A DNA stretch of 64,000 nucleotides. It comes from Limnoperna fortunei. Lineage: Eukaryota; Mollusca; Bivalvia; Mytilida; Modiolidae. The position numbers and the translations under genes were made by a program. Under the pieces are notes generated by a model, which saw nothing but the letters and a program-made list of their open reading frames with translations, did not search any database and had not been told where the DNA came from. Below, in pieces: positions 45,301 to 59,700 of this stretch (position 1 is its first letter; each line of letters begins with the position of its first letter). Location: positions 15,944,641-16,008,640 of the forward strand of contig OX104122.1 in the NCBI GenBank assembly GCA_944474755.1, in the 5' to 3' direction.

Positions 45301-47780
45301 GGTTGTCCTGTAGTCATGTTATGGCAGTACTGACCTTGAGGTTGTCCTGTAGTCATGTTATGGCAGTAGTGACCTTGAGGTTGTGTGTAGTCATGTTATG
45401 GCAGTACTGACCTTGATGTTGTCCTGTAGTCATGTTATGGCAGTAGTGACCTTGAGATTGTCCTGTAGTCATGTTATGGCAGTAGTGACCTTGATGTTGT
45501 CCTGTAGTCATGTTATGGCAGTACTGACCTTGATGTTGTCCTGTAGTCATGTTATGGCAGTAGTGAACTTGAGGTTGTCCTAAAGTCATGTTATGGCAGT
45601 AATGACCTTGATGTTGTCCTGTAGTCATGTTATGGCAGTACTGACCTTGATGTTGTCCTGTAGTCATGTTATGGCAGTAGTGAACTTGAGGTTGTCCTAA
45701 AGTCATGTTATGGCAGTAGTGACCTTGATGTTGTCCTGTAGTCATGTTATGGCAGTACTGACCTTGATGTTGTCCTGTAGTCATGTTATGGCAGTAGTGA
45801 ACTTGAGATTGTCCTGTAGTCATGTTATGGCAGTAGTGACCTTGAGGTTGTGTGTAGTCATGTTATGGCAGTAGTGACCTTGGGGTTGTCCTGTAGTCAT
45901 GTTATAGCAGTAGTGACCTTGAGGTTGTCCTGTAGTCATGTTATGGCAGTAGTGACCTTGGGGTTGTCCTGTAGTCATGTTATGGCAGTAGTGACCTTGG
46001 GGTTGTCCTGTAGTCATGTTATAGCAGTAGTGACCTTGGGGTTGTCCTGTAGTCATGTTATAGCAGTAGTGACCTTGGGGTTGTCCTGTAGTCATGTTAT
46101 GGCAGTAGTGACCTTGAAGTTGTCCTAAAGTCATGTTATGGCAGTAGTGACCTTGGGGTTGTCCTGTAGTCATGTTATGGCAGTAGTGACCTTGATGTTG
46201 TCCTGTAGTCATGTTATGGCAGTAGTGAACTTGAGGTTGTCCTGTAGTCATGTTATGGCAGTACTGACCTTGAGGTTGTCCTGTAGTCATGTTATGGCAG
46301 TAGTGACCTTGAGGTTGTGTGTAGTCATGTTATGGCAGTACTGACCTTGATGTTGTCCTGTAGTCATGTTATGGCAGTAGTGACCTTGAGGTTGTCCTGT
46401 AGTCATGTTATGGCAGTAGTGACCTTGAGGTTGTCCTGTAGCCATGCTATGCAGTAGTGACTTTGAGATTGTCCTGTAGTCATGTTATGGCAGTAGTGAC
46501 CTTGAGGTTGTCCTGTAGTCATGTTATGGCAGTAGTGACCTTGAAGTTGTCATGTAGTCATGTTATGGCAGTAGTGACCTTGAGGTTGTCCTAAAGTCAT
46601 GTTATGGCAGTAGTGACCTTGAGGTTGTCCTAAAGTCATGTTATGGCAGTAGTGACCTTGAGGTTGTCCTGTAGTCATGTTATGGCAGTAATGACCTTGA
46701 GGTTGTCCTAAAGTCATGTTATGGCAGTAGTGACCTTGGGGTTGTCCTGTAGTCATGTTATGGCAGTAATGACCTTGAGGTTGTCCTAAAGTCATGTTAT
46801 GGCAGTAGTGACTTTGAGGTTGTCCTGTAGTCATGTTATGGCAGTAGTGAACTTGAGGTTGTCCTGTAGTCATGTTATGGCAGTAGTGAACTTGAGGTTG
46901 TCCTGTAGTCATGTTATGGCAGTACTGACCTTGAGGTTGTCCTGTAGTCATGTTATGGCAGTAGTGACCTTGAGGTTGTGTGTAGTCATGTTATGGCAGT
47001 ACTGACCTTGATGTTGTCCTGTAGTCATGTTATGGCAGTAGTGACCTTGAGATTGTCCTGTAGTCATGTTATAGCAGTAGTGACCTTGAGGTTGTCCTGT
47101 AGTCATGTTATGGCAGTAGTGACCTTGAAGTTGTCCTGTAGTCATGTTATGGCAGTAGTGACCTTGAGGTTGTCCTAAAGTCATGTTATGGCAGTAGTGA
47201 CCTTGAGGTTGTCCTAAAGTCATGTTATGGCAGTAGTGACCTTGAGGTTGTCCTAAAGTCATGTTATGGCAGTAGTGACTTTGAGGTTGTCCTGTAGTCA
47301 TGTTATGGCAGTAGTGAATTTGAGATTGTCCTGTAGCCATGTTATGGCAGTAGTGACCTTGAGATTGTCCTGTAGTCATGTTATGGCAGTAGTGACCTTG
47401 AGGTTGTCCTGTAGTCATGTTATGGCAGTAGTGACTTTGAGGTTGTCCTGTAGTCATGTTATGGCAGTAGTGAATTTGAGATTGTCCTGTAGTCATGTTA
47501 TGGCAGTAGTGACCTTGAGATTGTCCTGTAGTCATGTTATGGCAGTAGTGACCTTGAGATTGTCCTGTAGTCATGTTAAGGAAGTAGTGACCTTGAGGTT
47601 GTCCTGTAGTCATGTTATGGCAGTAGTGAATTTGAGATTGTCCTGTAGTCATGTTATGGCAGTAGTGACCTTGAGATTGTCCTGTAGCCATGCTATGCAG
47701 TAGTGACCTTGAGATTGTCCTGTAGTCATGTTATGGCAGTAGTGACCTTGAGATTGTTCTGTAGTCATATTATGGTAGTT
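42319..47780. repeat. Minisatellite D, 39-bp monomer, about 140 copies
   Basis: The monomer contains GTTATGGCAGTAGTGACCTT then GAGGTTGTCCTGTAGTCAT. At 39 bp (13 codons) the phase is kept: the minus strand reads MTTGQPQGHYCHN repeats (767 codons open at 42316-44619) and the plus strand MAVVTLRLSCSHV. Rare 38-bp monomers (GAGGTTGTGTGTAGTCAT, one base short) break the frame at about 44645, 45000, 45040, 45150, 45383, 45850, 46318 and 46977. The 45383-45850 and 45850-46318 spacings (about 467 bp, twelve monomers minus one base) show higher-order copying. Both strands being open argues against coding. Confidence 0.97.
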
Positions 47781-47790
47781 GTGTTCTTTT

Positions 47791-50700
47791 ATTACGTCTC
47801 GTTATCTTCTGAATACCTCGTCGTTGTCTTCTGGTTACGTCTCGTTGTCTTCTGGTTACGTCTCGGTGTCTTCTGGTTACGTCTCGTTGTCTTCTGATTT
47901 CGTCTCGGTGTCTTCTGGTTACGTCTCGTTGTCTTCTGATTTCGTCTAGGTGTCTTCTGGTTACGTCTCGGTGTCTTCTGGTTACGTCTTGTTGTCTTCT
48001 GATTTCGTCTCGGTGTATTTTGATTTCGTCTCGGTGGCTTCTGGTTACGTCTCGGTGTCGTCTGGTTACGTCTCGGTGTCTTCTGATTTCGTCTCGGTGT
48101 CTTCTGGTTACGTCTCGTTGTCTTCTGATTTCGTCTAGGTGTCTTCTGGTTACGTCTTGGTGTATTCTGGTTACGTCTCGTTGTCTCCTGATTACGTCTC
48201 GGTGTATTCTGGTTACGTCTCTTTGTCTCCTGATTACGTCTTGGGGTCTTCTGGTTTCGTCTCGTTGTCTTCTGGTTACATCTCGGTGTTTTCTGATTAC
48301 GTCTCGGTGTCATCTGATTACGTCTCTGTGTCTTCTGATTTCGTCTCGGTGTCTTCTGGTTACGTCTCGGTGTCTTCTGGTTACGTCTCGTTGTCTTCTG
48401 ATTACGTCTCGGTGTCTTCTGGTTACGTCTCGTTGTCTTCTGATTTCGTCTCGGTGTCTTCTGGTTACGTCTCGTTGTCTTCTGATTTCGTCTAGGTGTC
48501 TTCTGGTTACGTCTCTGTGTCTTCTGGTTACGTCTCGGTGTCTTCTGGTTACGTCTCGTTATCTTCTGATTACGTCTCGGTGTCTTCTGGTTTCGTCTCG
48601 TTGTCTTCTGATTACGTCTCGGTGTCTTCTGATTACGTCTCGTTGTCTTCTGGTTACGTCTCGTTGTCTTCTGGTTACGTCTCGGTGTCTTCTGGTTACG
48701 TCTCGTTGTCTTCTGATTTCGTCTCGGTGTCTTCTGGTTACGTCTCGTTGTCTTCTGATTTCGTCTAGGTGTCTTCTGGTTACGTCTCGGTGTCTTCTGG
48801 TTACGTCTTGTTGTCTTCTGATTTCGTGTCGGTGTATTCTGATTTCGTCTCGGTGTCTTCTGGTTACGTCTCGGTGTCGTCTGGTTACGTCTCGGTGTCT
48901 TCTGATTTCGTCTCGGTGTCTTCTGGTTACGTCTCGTTGTCTTTTGATTTCGTGTAGGTGTCTTCTGGTTACGTCTCGGTGTCTTCTGGTTAAGTCTAGT
49001 TGTCTTCTGATTTCGTCTCGGTGTCTTCTGGTTACGTCTCGGTGTCTTCTGGTTACGTCTCGTTGTCTTCTGGTTACGTCCCGTTGTCTTCTGATTACGT
49101 TTCGGTGTTTTCTGGTTACGTCTCGTTGTCTTCTGATTTCGTCTCGGTGTCTTCTGGTTACGTCTCGGTGTATTCTGGTTACGTCTAGTTGTCTTCTGGT
49201 TACGTCTCGTTGTCTTCTGATTTCGTCTCGGTGTCGTCTGGTTACGTCTCGGTGTCTTCTGATTTCGTCTCGGTGTCTTCTGGTTACGTCTCGGTGTCGT
49301 CTGGTTACGTCTCGGTGTCTTCTGATTTCGTCTCGGTGTCTTCTGGTTACGTCTCGTTGTCTTTTGATTTCGTGTAGGTGTCTTCTGGTTACGTCTCGGT
49401 GTCTTCTGGTTAAGTCTAGTTGTCTTCTGATTTCGTCTCGGTGTCTTCTGGTTACGTCTCGGTGTCTTCTGGTTACGTCTCGGTGTCTTCTGGTTACGTC
49501 CCGTTGTCTTCTGATTACGTTTCGGTGTTTTCTGGTTACGTCTCGTTGTCTTCTGATTTCGTCTCGGTGTCTTCTGGTTACGTCTCGGTGTATTCTGGTT
49601 ACGTCTAGTTGTCTTCTGGTTACGTCTCGTTGTCTTCTGATTTCGTCTCGGTGTCGTCTGGTTACGTCTCGGTGTCTTCTGATTTCGTCTCGGTGTCTTC
49701 TGGTTACGTCTCGTTGTCTTTTGATTTCGTGTAGGTGTCTTCTGGTTACGTCTCGGTGTCTTCTGGTTAAGTCTAGTTGTCTTCTGATTTCGTCTGGGTG
49801 TCTTCTGGTTACGTCTCGGTGTCTTCTGGTTACGTCTCGTTGTCTTCTGGTTACGTCCCGTACGTTTCGGTGTTTTCTGGTTACGTCTCGTTGTCTTCTG
49901 ATTTCGTCTCGGTGTCTTCTGGTTACGTCTCGGCGTCGTCTGGTTACGTCTCGTTGTCTTCTGATTTCGTCTCGGTGTCTTCTGGTTACGTCTCGGTGTA
50001 TTCTGGTTACGTCTCGCTGTCTCCTGATTACGTCTCGGTGTATTCTGGTTATGTCTCGTTGTCTCTTGATTACGTCTTGGGGTCTTCTGGTTTCGTCTCG
50101 TTGTCTTCTGGTTACGTCTCGGTGTTTTCTGATTACGTCTCGGTGTCTTCTGATTACGTCTCTGTGTCTTCTAATATCCTCTCGGTGTCTTCTGGTTACG
50201 TCTCGGTGTCTTCTGACTACGTCTCGTTGTCTTCTGGTTAAGTCTCGTTGTCTTCTGGTTACGTCTCGTTGTCTTCTGGTTACGTCTAGTTGTCTTCTGG
50301 TTACGTCTCGTTGTCTTCTGATTTCGTCTCGGTGTATTCTGTTTTCGTCTCGGCGTCTTCTGGTTACGTCTCGGTGTCTTCTGGTTACGTCTCGGTGTCT
50401 TCTGACTACGTCTCGGTATCTTCTGGTTACATCTCGTTGTCTACTGGTTACGTCTCGTTGTCTTCTGATTTCGTCTCGTTGTCTTCTGGTTACGTCTCGT
50501 TGTCTTCTGATTTCGGGCCGTTGTCTTCTGATTACGTCTCGCTGTCTTCTGATTTCGTCTCGGTCTCTTCTGATTTCGTATCGGTGTCTTCTGGTTACGT
50601 CTCGGTGTCTTCTGGTTACGTCTCGTTGTCTTCTAATTACGTCTCGGTGTCTTCTGGTTTCGTCTCGTTGTCTTCTGGTTACGTCTCGGTGTCTTCTGGT

Positions 50701-53700
50701 TACGTCTCGGTGTATTCTGGTTACGTCTCGTTGTCTCCTGATTACGTCTTGGGGTCTTCTGGTTACGTCTCGGTGTCTTCCGGTTACGTCTCTGTGTCTT
50801 CTGATTTCGTCTCGGTGTCTTCTGGTTACGTCTCGTTGTCTTCTGATTTCGTCTCGTTATCTTCTGATTACGTCTCGGTGTCTTCTGGTTTCGTCTCGTT
50901 GTCTTCTGATTACTTCTCGTTGTCTTCTGATTTCGTCTCGGTGTCTTCTGATTACGTCTCGTTGTCTTCTGGTTACGTCTCGTTGTCTTTTGGTTACGTC
51001 TCGGTGTCTCCTGGTTACGTCTCGTTGTCTTCTGATTTCGGTCCGTTGTCTTCTGATTACGTCTCGTTGTCTTCTGATTTCGTCTCGGGTCTTCTGATTT
51101 CGTATCGGTGTCTTCTGGTTACGTCTCGGTGTCTTCTGGTTACGTCTCGTTGTCTTCTAATTACGTCTCGGTGTCTTCTGGTTTCGTCTCGTTGTCTTCT
51201 GATTACGTGTCGTTGTCTTCTGATTTCGTCTCGGTGTCTTCTGATTTCGTATCGGTGTCTTCTGGTTACGTCTCGGTGTCTTCTGGTTACGTCTCGTTGT
51301 CTTCTGATTACGTCTCGGTATCTTCTGGTAACGTCTCGTTATCTACTGATTTCTTCTCGGTGTCTTCTGGTTACCTCTCGGTGTCTTCTGGTTACGTCTC
51401 GTTGTCTTCTGATTACGTCTCGGTGTCTTCTGGTTACGTCTCGTTGTCTTCTGATTTCGTCTCGGTGTCTTCTGGTTACGTCTCGTTGTCTTCTGATTTC
51501 GTCTAGGTGTCTTCTGGTTACGTCTCTGTGTCTTCTGGTCACGTCTCGGTGTCTTCTGGTTACGTCTCGTTGTCTTCTGATTTCGTCTAGGTGTCTTCTG
51601 GTTACGTCTCGGTGTCTTCTGGTTACGTCTTGTTGTCTTCTGATTTCGTGTCGGTGTATTCTGATTTCGTCTCGGTGTCTTCTGGTTACGTCTCGGTGTC
51701 GTCTGGTTACGTCTCGGTGTCTTCTGATTTAGTCTCGGTGTCTTCTGGTTTCGTCTCATTGTCTTTTGATTTCGTGTAGGTGTCTTCTGGTTACGTCTCG
51801 GTGTCTTCTGGTTAAGTCTAGTTGTCTTCTGATTTCGTCTCGGTGTCTTCTGGTTACGTCTCGTTGTCTGCTTACGTCCCGTTGTCTTCTGATTACGTTT
51901 CGGTGTTTTCTGGTTACGTCTCGTTGTCTTCTGATTTCGTCTCGGTGTCTTCTGGTTACGTCTCGGTGTATTCTGGTTACGTCTAGTTGTCTTCTGGTTA
52001 CGTCTCGTTGTCTTCTGATTTCGTCTCGGTGTCGTCTGGTTACGTCTCGGTGTCTTCTGATTTCGTCTCGGTGTCTTCTGATTTCGTATCGGTGTCTTCT
52101 GGTTACGTCTCGGTGTCGTCTGGTTACGTCTCGGTGTCTTCTGGTTTCGTCTCGTTGTCTTCTGATTACGTGTCGTTGTCTTCTGATTTCGTCTCGGTGT
52201 CTTCTGATTTCGTATCGGTGTCTTCTGGTTACGTCTCGGTGTCTTCTGGTTACGTCTCGTTGTCTTCTGATTACGTCTCGGTATCTTCTGGTAACGTCTC
52301 GTTGTCTACTGATTTCTTCTCGGTGTCTTCTGGTTACGTCTCGGTGTCTTCTGGTCACGTCTCGTTGTCTTCTGATTACGTCTCGGTGTCTTCTGGTTAC
52401 GTCTCGTTGTCTTCTGATTTCGTCTCGGTGTCTTCTGGTTACGTCTCGTTGTCTTCTGATTTCGTCTAGGTGTCTTCTGGTTACGTCTCTGTGTCTTCTG
52501 GTTACGTCTCGGTGTCTTCTGGTTACGTCTCGTTATCTTCTGATTACGTCTCGGTGTCTTCTGGTTTCGTCTCGTTGTCTTCTGATTACGTCTCGTTGTC
52601 TTCTGATTTCGACTCGGTGTCTTCTGATTACGTCTCGTTGTCTTCTGGTTACGTCTCGTTGTCTTCTGGTTACGTCTCGGTGTCTTCTGGTTACGTCTCG
52701 TTGTCTTCTGATTTCGTCTCGGTGTCTTCTGGTTACGTCTCGTTGTCTTCTGATTTCGTCTAGGTGTCTTCTGGTTACGTCTCGGTGTCTTCTGGTTAAG
52801 TCTAGTTGTCTTCTGATTTCGTCTCGGTGTCTTCTGCTTACGTCTCGTTGTCTTCTGGTTACGTCCCGTTGTCTTCTGATTACGTTTCGGTGTTTTCTGG
52901 TTACGTCTCGTTGTCTTCTGATTTCGTCTCGGTGTCTTCTGGTTACGTCTCGGTGTATTCTGGTTACCTCTAGTTGTCTTCTGGTTACGTCTCGTTGTCT
53001 TCTGATTTCGTCTCGGTGTCGTCTGGTTACGTCTCGGTGTCTTCTGATTTCGTCTCGGTGTCTTCTGATTTCGAATAGGTGTCTTCTGGTTACGTCTCGT
53101 TGTCTTCTGATTACGTCTCGGTATCTTCTGGTAACGTCTCGTTGTCTACTGATTTCTTCTCGGTGTCTTCTGGTTACGTCTCGGTGTCTTCTGGTTACGT
53201 CTCGTTGTCTTCTGATTACGTCTCGGTGTCTTCTGGTTACGTCTCGTTGTCTTCTGATTTCGTCTCGGTGTCTTCTGGTTACGTCTCGTTGTCTTCTGAT
53301 TTCGTCTAGGTGTCTTCTGGTTACGTCTCTGTGTCTTCTGGTTACGTCTCGGTGTCTTCTGGTTACGTCTCGTTATCTTCTGATTACGTCTTGGTGTCTT
53401 CTGGTTTCGTCTCGTTGTCTTCTGATTACGTCTCGTTGTCTTCTGATTTCGTCTCGGTGTCTTCTGATTACGTCTCGTTGTCTTCTGGTTACGTCTCGTT
53501 GTCTTCTGGTTACGTCTCGGTGTCTTCTGGTTACGTCTCGTTGTCTTCTGATTTCGTCTCGGTGTCTTCTGGTTACGTCTCGTTGTCTTCTGATTTCGTC
53601 TAGGTGTCTTCTGGTTACGTCTCGGTGTCTTCTGGTTACGTCTTGTTGTCTTCTGATTTCGTGTCGGTGTATTCTGATTTCGTCTCGGTGTCTTCTGGTT

Positions 53701-56700
53701 ACGTCTCGGTGTCGTCTGGTTACGTCTCGGTGTCTTCTGATTTCGTCTCGGTGTCTTCTGGTTACGTCTCATTGTCTTTTGATTTCGTGTAGGTGTCTTC
53801 TGGTTACGTCTCGGTGTCTTCTGGTTAAGTCTAGTTGTCTTCTGATTTCGTCTCGGTGTCTTCTGGTTACGTCTCGGTGTCTTCTGGTTACGTCTCGTTG
53901 TCTTCTGGTTACGTCCCGTTGTCTTCTGATTACGTTTCGGTGTTTTCTGGTTACGTCTCGTTGTCTTCTGATTTCGTCTCGGTGTCTTCTGGTTACGTCT
54001 CGGTGTATTCTGGTTACGTCTTGTTGTCTTCTGGTTACGTCTCGTTGTCTTCTGATTTCGTCTCGGTGTCGTCTGGTTACGTCTCGGTGTCTTCTGATTT
54101 CGTCTCGGTGTCTTCTGGTTACGTCTCGTTGTCTTTTGATTTCGTGTAGGTGTTTTCTGGTTACGTCTCGGTGTCTTCTGGTTAAGTCTAGTTGTCTTCT
54201 GATTTCGTATGGGTGTCTTCTGGTTACGTCTCAGTGTCTTCTGGTTACGTCTCGTTGTCTTCTGGTTACGTCCCGTTGTCTTCTGATTACGTTTCGGTGT
54301 TTTCTGGTTACGTCTCGTTGTCTTCTGATTTCGTCTCGGTGTCTTCTGGTTACGTCTCGGCGTCTTCTGGTTACGTCTCGTTGTCTTCTGATTTCGTCTC
54401 GGTGTCTTCTGGTTACGTCTCGGTGTATTCTGGTTATGTCTCGCTGTCTCCTGATTACGTCTCGGTGTATTCTGGTTATGTCTCGTTGTCTCTTGATTAC
54501 GTCTTGGGGTCTTCTGGTTTCGTCTCGTTGTCTTCTGGTTACGTCTCGGTGTTTTCTGATTACGTCTCGGTGTCTTCTGATTACGTCTCTGTGTCTTCTA
54601 ATTTCCTCTCGGTGTCTTCTGGTTACGTCTCGGTGTCTTCTGACTACGTCTCGTTGTCTTCTGGTTACGTCTCGTTGTCTTCTGGTTACGTCTCGTTGTC
54701 TTCTGGTTACGTCTAGTTGTCTTCTGGTTACGTCTCGTTGTCTTCTGATTTCGTCTCGGTGTATTCTGTTTTCGTCTCGGCGTCTTCTGGTTACGTCTCG
54801 GTGTCTTCTGGTTACGCCTCGGTGTCTTCTGACTACGTCTCGGTGTCTTCTGGTTACATCTCGTTGTCTACTGGTTACGTCTCGTTGTCTTCTGATTTCG
54901 TCTCGTTGTCTTCTGGTTACGTCTCGTTGTCTTCTGATTTCGGGCCGTTGTCTTCTGATTATGTCTCGCTGTCTTCTGATTTCGTCTCGGTGTCTTCTGA
55001 TTTCGTATCGGTGTCTTCTGGTTACGTCTCGGTGTCTTCTGGTTACGTCTCGTTGTCTTCTAATTACGTCTCGGTGTCTTCTGGTTTCGTCTCGTTGTCT
55101 TCTGGTTACGTCTCGGTGTCTCCTGGTTACGTCTCGTTGTCTTCTGATTTCGTCTCGGTGTCTTCTGGTTACGTCTCGTTGTCTTCTGATTTCGTCTCGG
55201 TGTTTTCTGATTATGTCTCGGTGTCTTCTGATTACGTCTCTGTGTCTTCTGATTTCGTCTCGGTGTCTTCTGGTTACGTCTCGTTGTCTTCTGATTTTGT
55301 CTCGGTGTCTTCTGGTTACGTCTCGGTGTATTCTGGTTACGTCTCGTTGTCTCCTGATTACGTCTTGGGGTCTTCTGGTTACGTCTCGGTGTCTTCTGGT
55401 TACGTCTCTGTGTCTTCTGGTTACGTCTCGTTGTCTTCTGGTTACGTCTCGTTGTCTTCTGATTTCGTCTCGGTGTCTTCTGATTACGTCTCGTTGTCTT
55501 CTGATTTCGTCTCGGTGTCTTCTGGTTACGTCTCGGTGTCTTCTGGTTACGTCTCGTTATCTTCTGATTACGTCTCGGTGTCTTCTGGTTTCGTCTCGTT
55601 GTCTTCTGATTACGTCTCGTTGTCTTCTGATTTCGTCTCGGTGTCTCCTGATTACGTCTCGTTGTCTTCTGGTTACGTCTCGTTGTCTTTTGGTTACGTC
55701 TTGTTGTCTCCTGGTTACGTCTCGTTGTCTTCTGATTTCGGCCCGTTGTCTTCTGATTACGTCTCGTTGTCTTCTGATTTCGTCTCGGTGTCTTCTGATT
55801 TCGTATCGGTGTCTTCTGGTTACGTCTCGGTGTCTTCTGGTTACGTCTCGTTGTCTTCTAATTACGTCTCGGTGTCTTCTGGTTTCGTCTCGTTGTCTTC
55901 TGATTACGTGTCGTTGTCTTCTGATTTCGTCTCGGTGTCTTCTGATTTCGTATCGGTGTCTTCTGGTTACGTCTCGGTGTCTTCTGGTTACGTCTCGTTG
56001 TCTTCTGATTACGTCTCGGTGTCTTCTGGTAACGTCTCGTTGTCTACTGATTTCTTCTCGGTGTCTTCTGGTTACGTCTCGGTGTCTTCTGGTTACGTCT
56101 CATTGTCTTCTGGTTACGTCTCGGTGTCTTCTGATTACGTCTTGTTGTCTACTGATTTCTTCTCGGTGTCTTCTGGTTGCGTCTCGTTGTCTTCTGATTT
56201 CGTCTAGGTGTCTTCTGGTTACGTCTCGTTGTCTACTGATTTCTTCTCGGTGTCTTCTGGTTACGTTTCGGTGTCTTCTGGTTACGTCTCGTTGTCTTCT
56301 GGTTACGTCTCGTTGTCTTCTGGTTACGTCTGGGTGTCTTCTGGTTACGTCTCGTTGTCTACTGATTTCTTCTCGGTGTCTTCTGGTTACGTCTCGGTGT
56401 CTTCCGGTTACGTCTCGGTGTCTTCTGGTTACGTCTCGTTGTCTTCTGGTTACGTCTCGTTGTCTTCTGGTTACGTCTGGGTGTCTTCTGGTTACGTCTC
56501 GTTGTCTACTGATTTCTTCTCGGTGTCTTCTGGTTACGTCTCGTTGTCTTCTGGTTACGTCTGGGTGTCTTCTGGTTACGTCTCGTTGTCTACTGATTTC
56601 TTCTCGGTGTCTTCTGGTTACGTCTCGGTGTCTTCCGGTTACGTCTCGGTGTCTTCTGGTTACGTCTCGTTGTCTTCTGGTTACGTCTCGTTGTCTTCTG

Positions 56701-59700
56701 GTTACGTCTGGGTGTCTTCTGGTTACGTCTCGTTGTCTACTGATTTCTTCTCGGTGTCTTCTGGTTACGTCTCGTTGTCTTCTGGTTACGTCTCGTTGTC
56801 TTCTGGTTACGTCTCGTTGTCTACTGATTTCTTCTCGGTGTCTTCTGGTTACGTCTCGGTGTCTTCTGGTTACGTCTCGGTGTCTTCTGGTTACGTCTCT
56901 GTGTCTTCTGGTTAGGTCTCGGTATCTTCTGGTTACGTCTCGGTGTCTCGGTGTCTTCTGGTTACGTCTCGGTGTCTCGGTGTCTTCTGGTTACGTCTCG
57001 TTGTCTTCTGGTTACGTCTCGTTGTCTACTGATTTCTTCTCGGTGTCTTCTGGTTACGTCTCGGTGTCTTCTGGTTACGTCTCGGTGTCTTCTGGTTACG
57101 TCTCGGTGTCTTCTGGTTACGTCTTGTTGTCTACTGATTTCGTCTCGGTGTCTTCTGGTTACGTCTCGTTGTCTTCTGATTTTGTCTCGGTGTCTTCTGG
57201 TTACGTCTCAGTGTATTCTGGTTACGTCTCGTTGTCTTCCGATTACGTCTTGGGGTCTTCTGGTTACGTCTCGTTGTCTTCTGGTTACGTCTCGCTGTTT
57301 TCTGATTACGTCTCGGTGTCTTCTGATTACGTCTCTGTGTCTTCTGATTTCGTCTCTGTGTCTTCTGGTTACGTCTCGGTGTCTTCTGGTTACGTCTCGT
57401 TATCTTCTGATTACGTCGCGGTGTCTTCTGGTTTCGTCTCGTTGTCTTCTGATTACGTCTCGTTGTCTTCTGATTTCGTCTCGGTGTCTCCTGATTACGT
57501 CTCGTTGTCTTCTGGTTACGTCTCGTTGTCTTTTGGTTACGTCTCGGTGTCTCCTGGTTACGTCTCGTTGTCTTCTGATTTCGGCCCGTTGTCTTCTGAT
57601 TACGTCTCGTTGTCTTCTGATTTCGTCTCGGTGTCTTCTGATTTCGTATCGGTGTCTTCTGGTTACGTCTCGGTGTCTTCTGGTTACGTCTCGTTGTCTT
57701 CTAATTACGTCTCGGTGTCTTCTGGTTACGTCTCGGTGTCTCGGTGTCTTCTGGTTACGTCTCGTTGTCTTCTGGTTACGTCTCGTTGTCTACTGATTTC
57801 TTCTCGGTGTCTTCTGGTTACGTCTCGGTGTCTTCTGGTTACGTCTCGGTGTCTTCTGGTTACGTCTTGTTGTCTACTGATTTCGTCTCGGTGTCTTCTG
57901 GTTACGTCTCGTTGTCTTCTGATTTTGTCTCGGTGTCTTCTGGTTACGTCTCAGTGTATTCTGGTTACGTCTCGTTGTCTCCCGATTACGTCTTGGGGTC
58001 TTCTGGTTACGTCTCGTTGTCTTCTGGTTACGTCTCGCTGTTTTCTGATTACGTCTCGGTGTCTTCTGATTACGTCTCTGTGTCTTCTGATTTCGTCTCT
58101 GTGTCTTCTGGTTACGTCTCGGTGTCTTCTGGTTACGTCTCGTTATCTTCTGATTACGTCTCGGTGTCTTCTGGTTTCGTCTCGTTGTCTTCTGATTACG
58201 TCTCGTTGTCTTCTGATTTCGTCTCGGTGTCTCCTGATTACGTCTCGTTGTCTTCTGGTTACGTCTCGTTGTCTTTTGGTTACGTCTCGGTGTCTCCTGG
58301 TTACGTCTCGTTGTCTTCTGATTTCGGCCCGTTGTCTTCTGATTACGTCTCGTTGTCTTCTGATTTCGTCTCGGTGTCTTCTGATTTCGTATCGGTGTCT
58401 TCTGGTTACGTCTCGGTGTCTTCTGGTTACGTCTCGTTGTCTTCTAATTACGTCTCGGTGTCTTCTGGTTTCGTCTCGTTGTCTTCTGATTACGTGTCGT
58501 TGTCTTCTGATTTCGTCTCGGTGTCTTCTGATTTCGTATCGGTGTCTTCTGGTTACGTCTCGGTGTCTTCTGGTTACGTCTCGTTGTCTTCTGATTACGT
58601 CTCGGTGTCTTCTGGTAACGTCTCGTTGTCTACTGATTTCTTCTCGGTGTCTTCTGGTTACGTCTCGGTGTCTTCTGGTTACGTGTCGTTGTCTTCTGGT
58701 TACGTCTCGGTGTCTTCTGATTACGTCTTGTTGTCTACTGATTTCTTCTCGGTGTCTTCTGGTTGCGTCTCGTTGTCTTCTGATTTCGTCTATGTGTCTT
58801 CTGGTTACGTCTCGTTGTCTACTGATTTCTTCTCGGTGTCTTCTGGTTACGTTTCGGTGTCTTCTGGTTACGTCTCTGTGTCTTCTGGTTAGGTCTCGGT
58901 ATCTTCTGGTTACGTCTCGGTGTCTCGGTGTCTTCTGGTTACGTCTCGGTGTCTCGGTGTCTTCTGGTTACGTCTCGTTGTCTTCTGGTTACGTCTCGTT
59001 GTCTACTGATTTCTTCTCGGTGTCTTCTGGTTACGTCTCGGTGTCTTCTGGTTACGTCTCGGTGTCTTCTGGTTACGTCTTGTTGTCTACTGATTTCGTC
59101 TCGGTGTCTTCTGGTTACGTCTCGTTGTCTTCTGATTTTGTCTCGGTGTCTTCTGGTTACGTCTCAGTGTATTCTGGTTACGTCTCGTTGTCTCCCGATT
59201 ACGTCTTGGGGTCTTCTGGTTACGTCTCGTTGTCTTCTGGTTACGTCTCGCTGTTTTCTGATTACGTCTCGGTGTCTTCTGATTACGTCTCTGTGTCTTC
59301 TGATTTCGTCTCTGTGTCTTCTGGTTACGTCTCGGTGTCTTCTGGTTACGTCTCGTTATCTTCTGATTACGTCTCGGTGTCTTCTGGTTTCGTCTCGTTG
59401 TCTTCTGATTACGTCTCGTTGTCTTCTGATTTCGTCTCGGTGTCTCCTGATTACGTCTCGTTGTCTTCTGGTTACGTCTCGTTGTCTTTTGGTTACGTCT
59501 CGGTGTCTCCTGGTTACGTCTCGTTGTCTTCTGATTTCGGCCCGTTGTCTTCTGATTACGTCTCGTTGTCTTCTGATTTCGTCTCGGTGTCTTCTGATTT
59601 CGTATCGGTGTCTTCTGGTTACGTCTCGGTGTCTTCTGGTTACGTCTCGTTGTCTTCTAATTACGTCTCGGTGTCTTCTGGTTACGTCTCGTTGTCTTCT

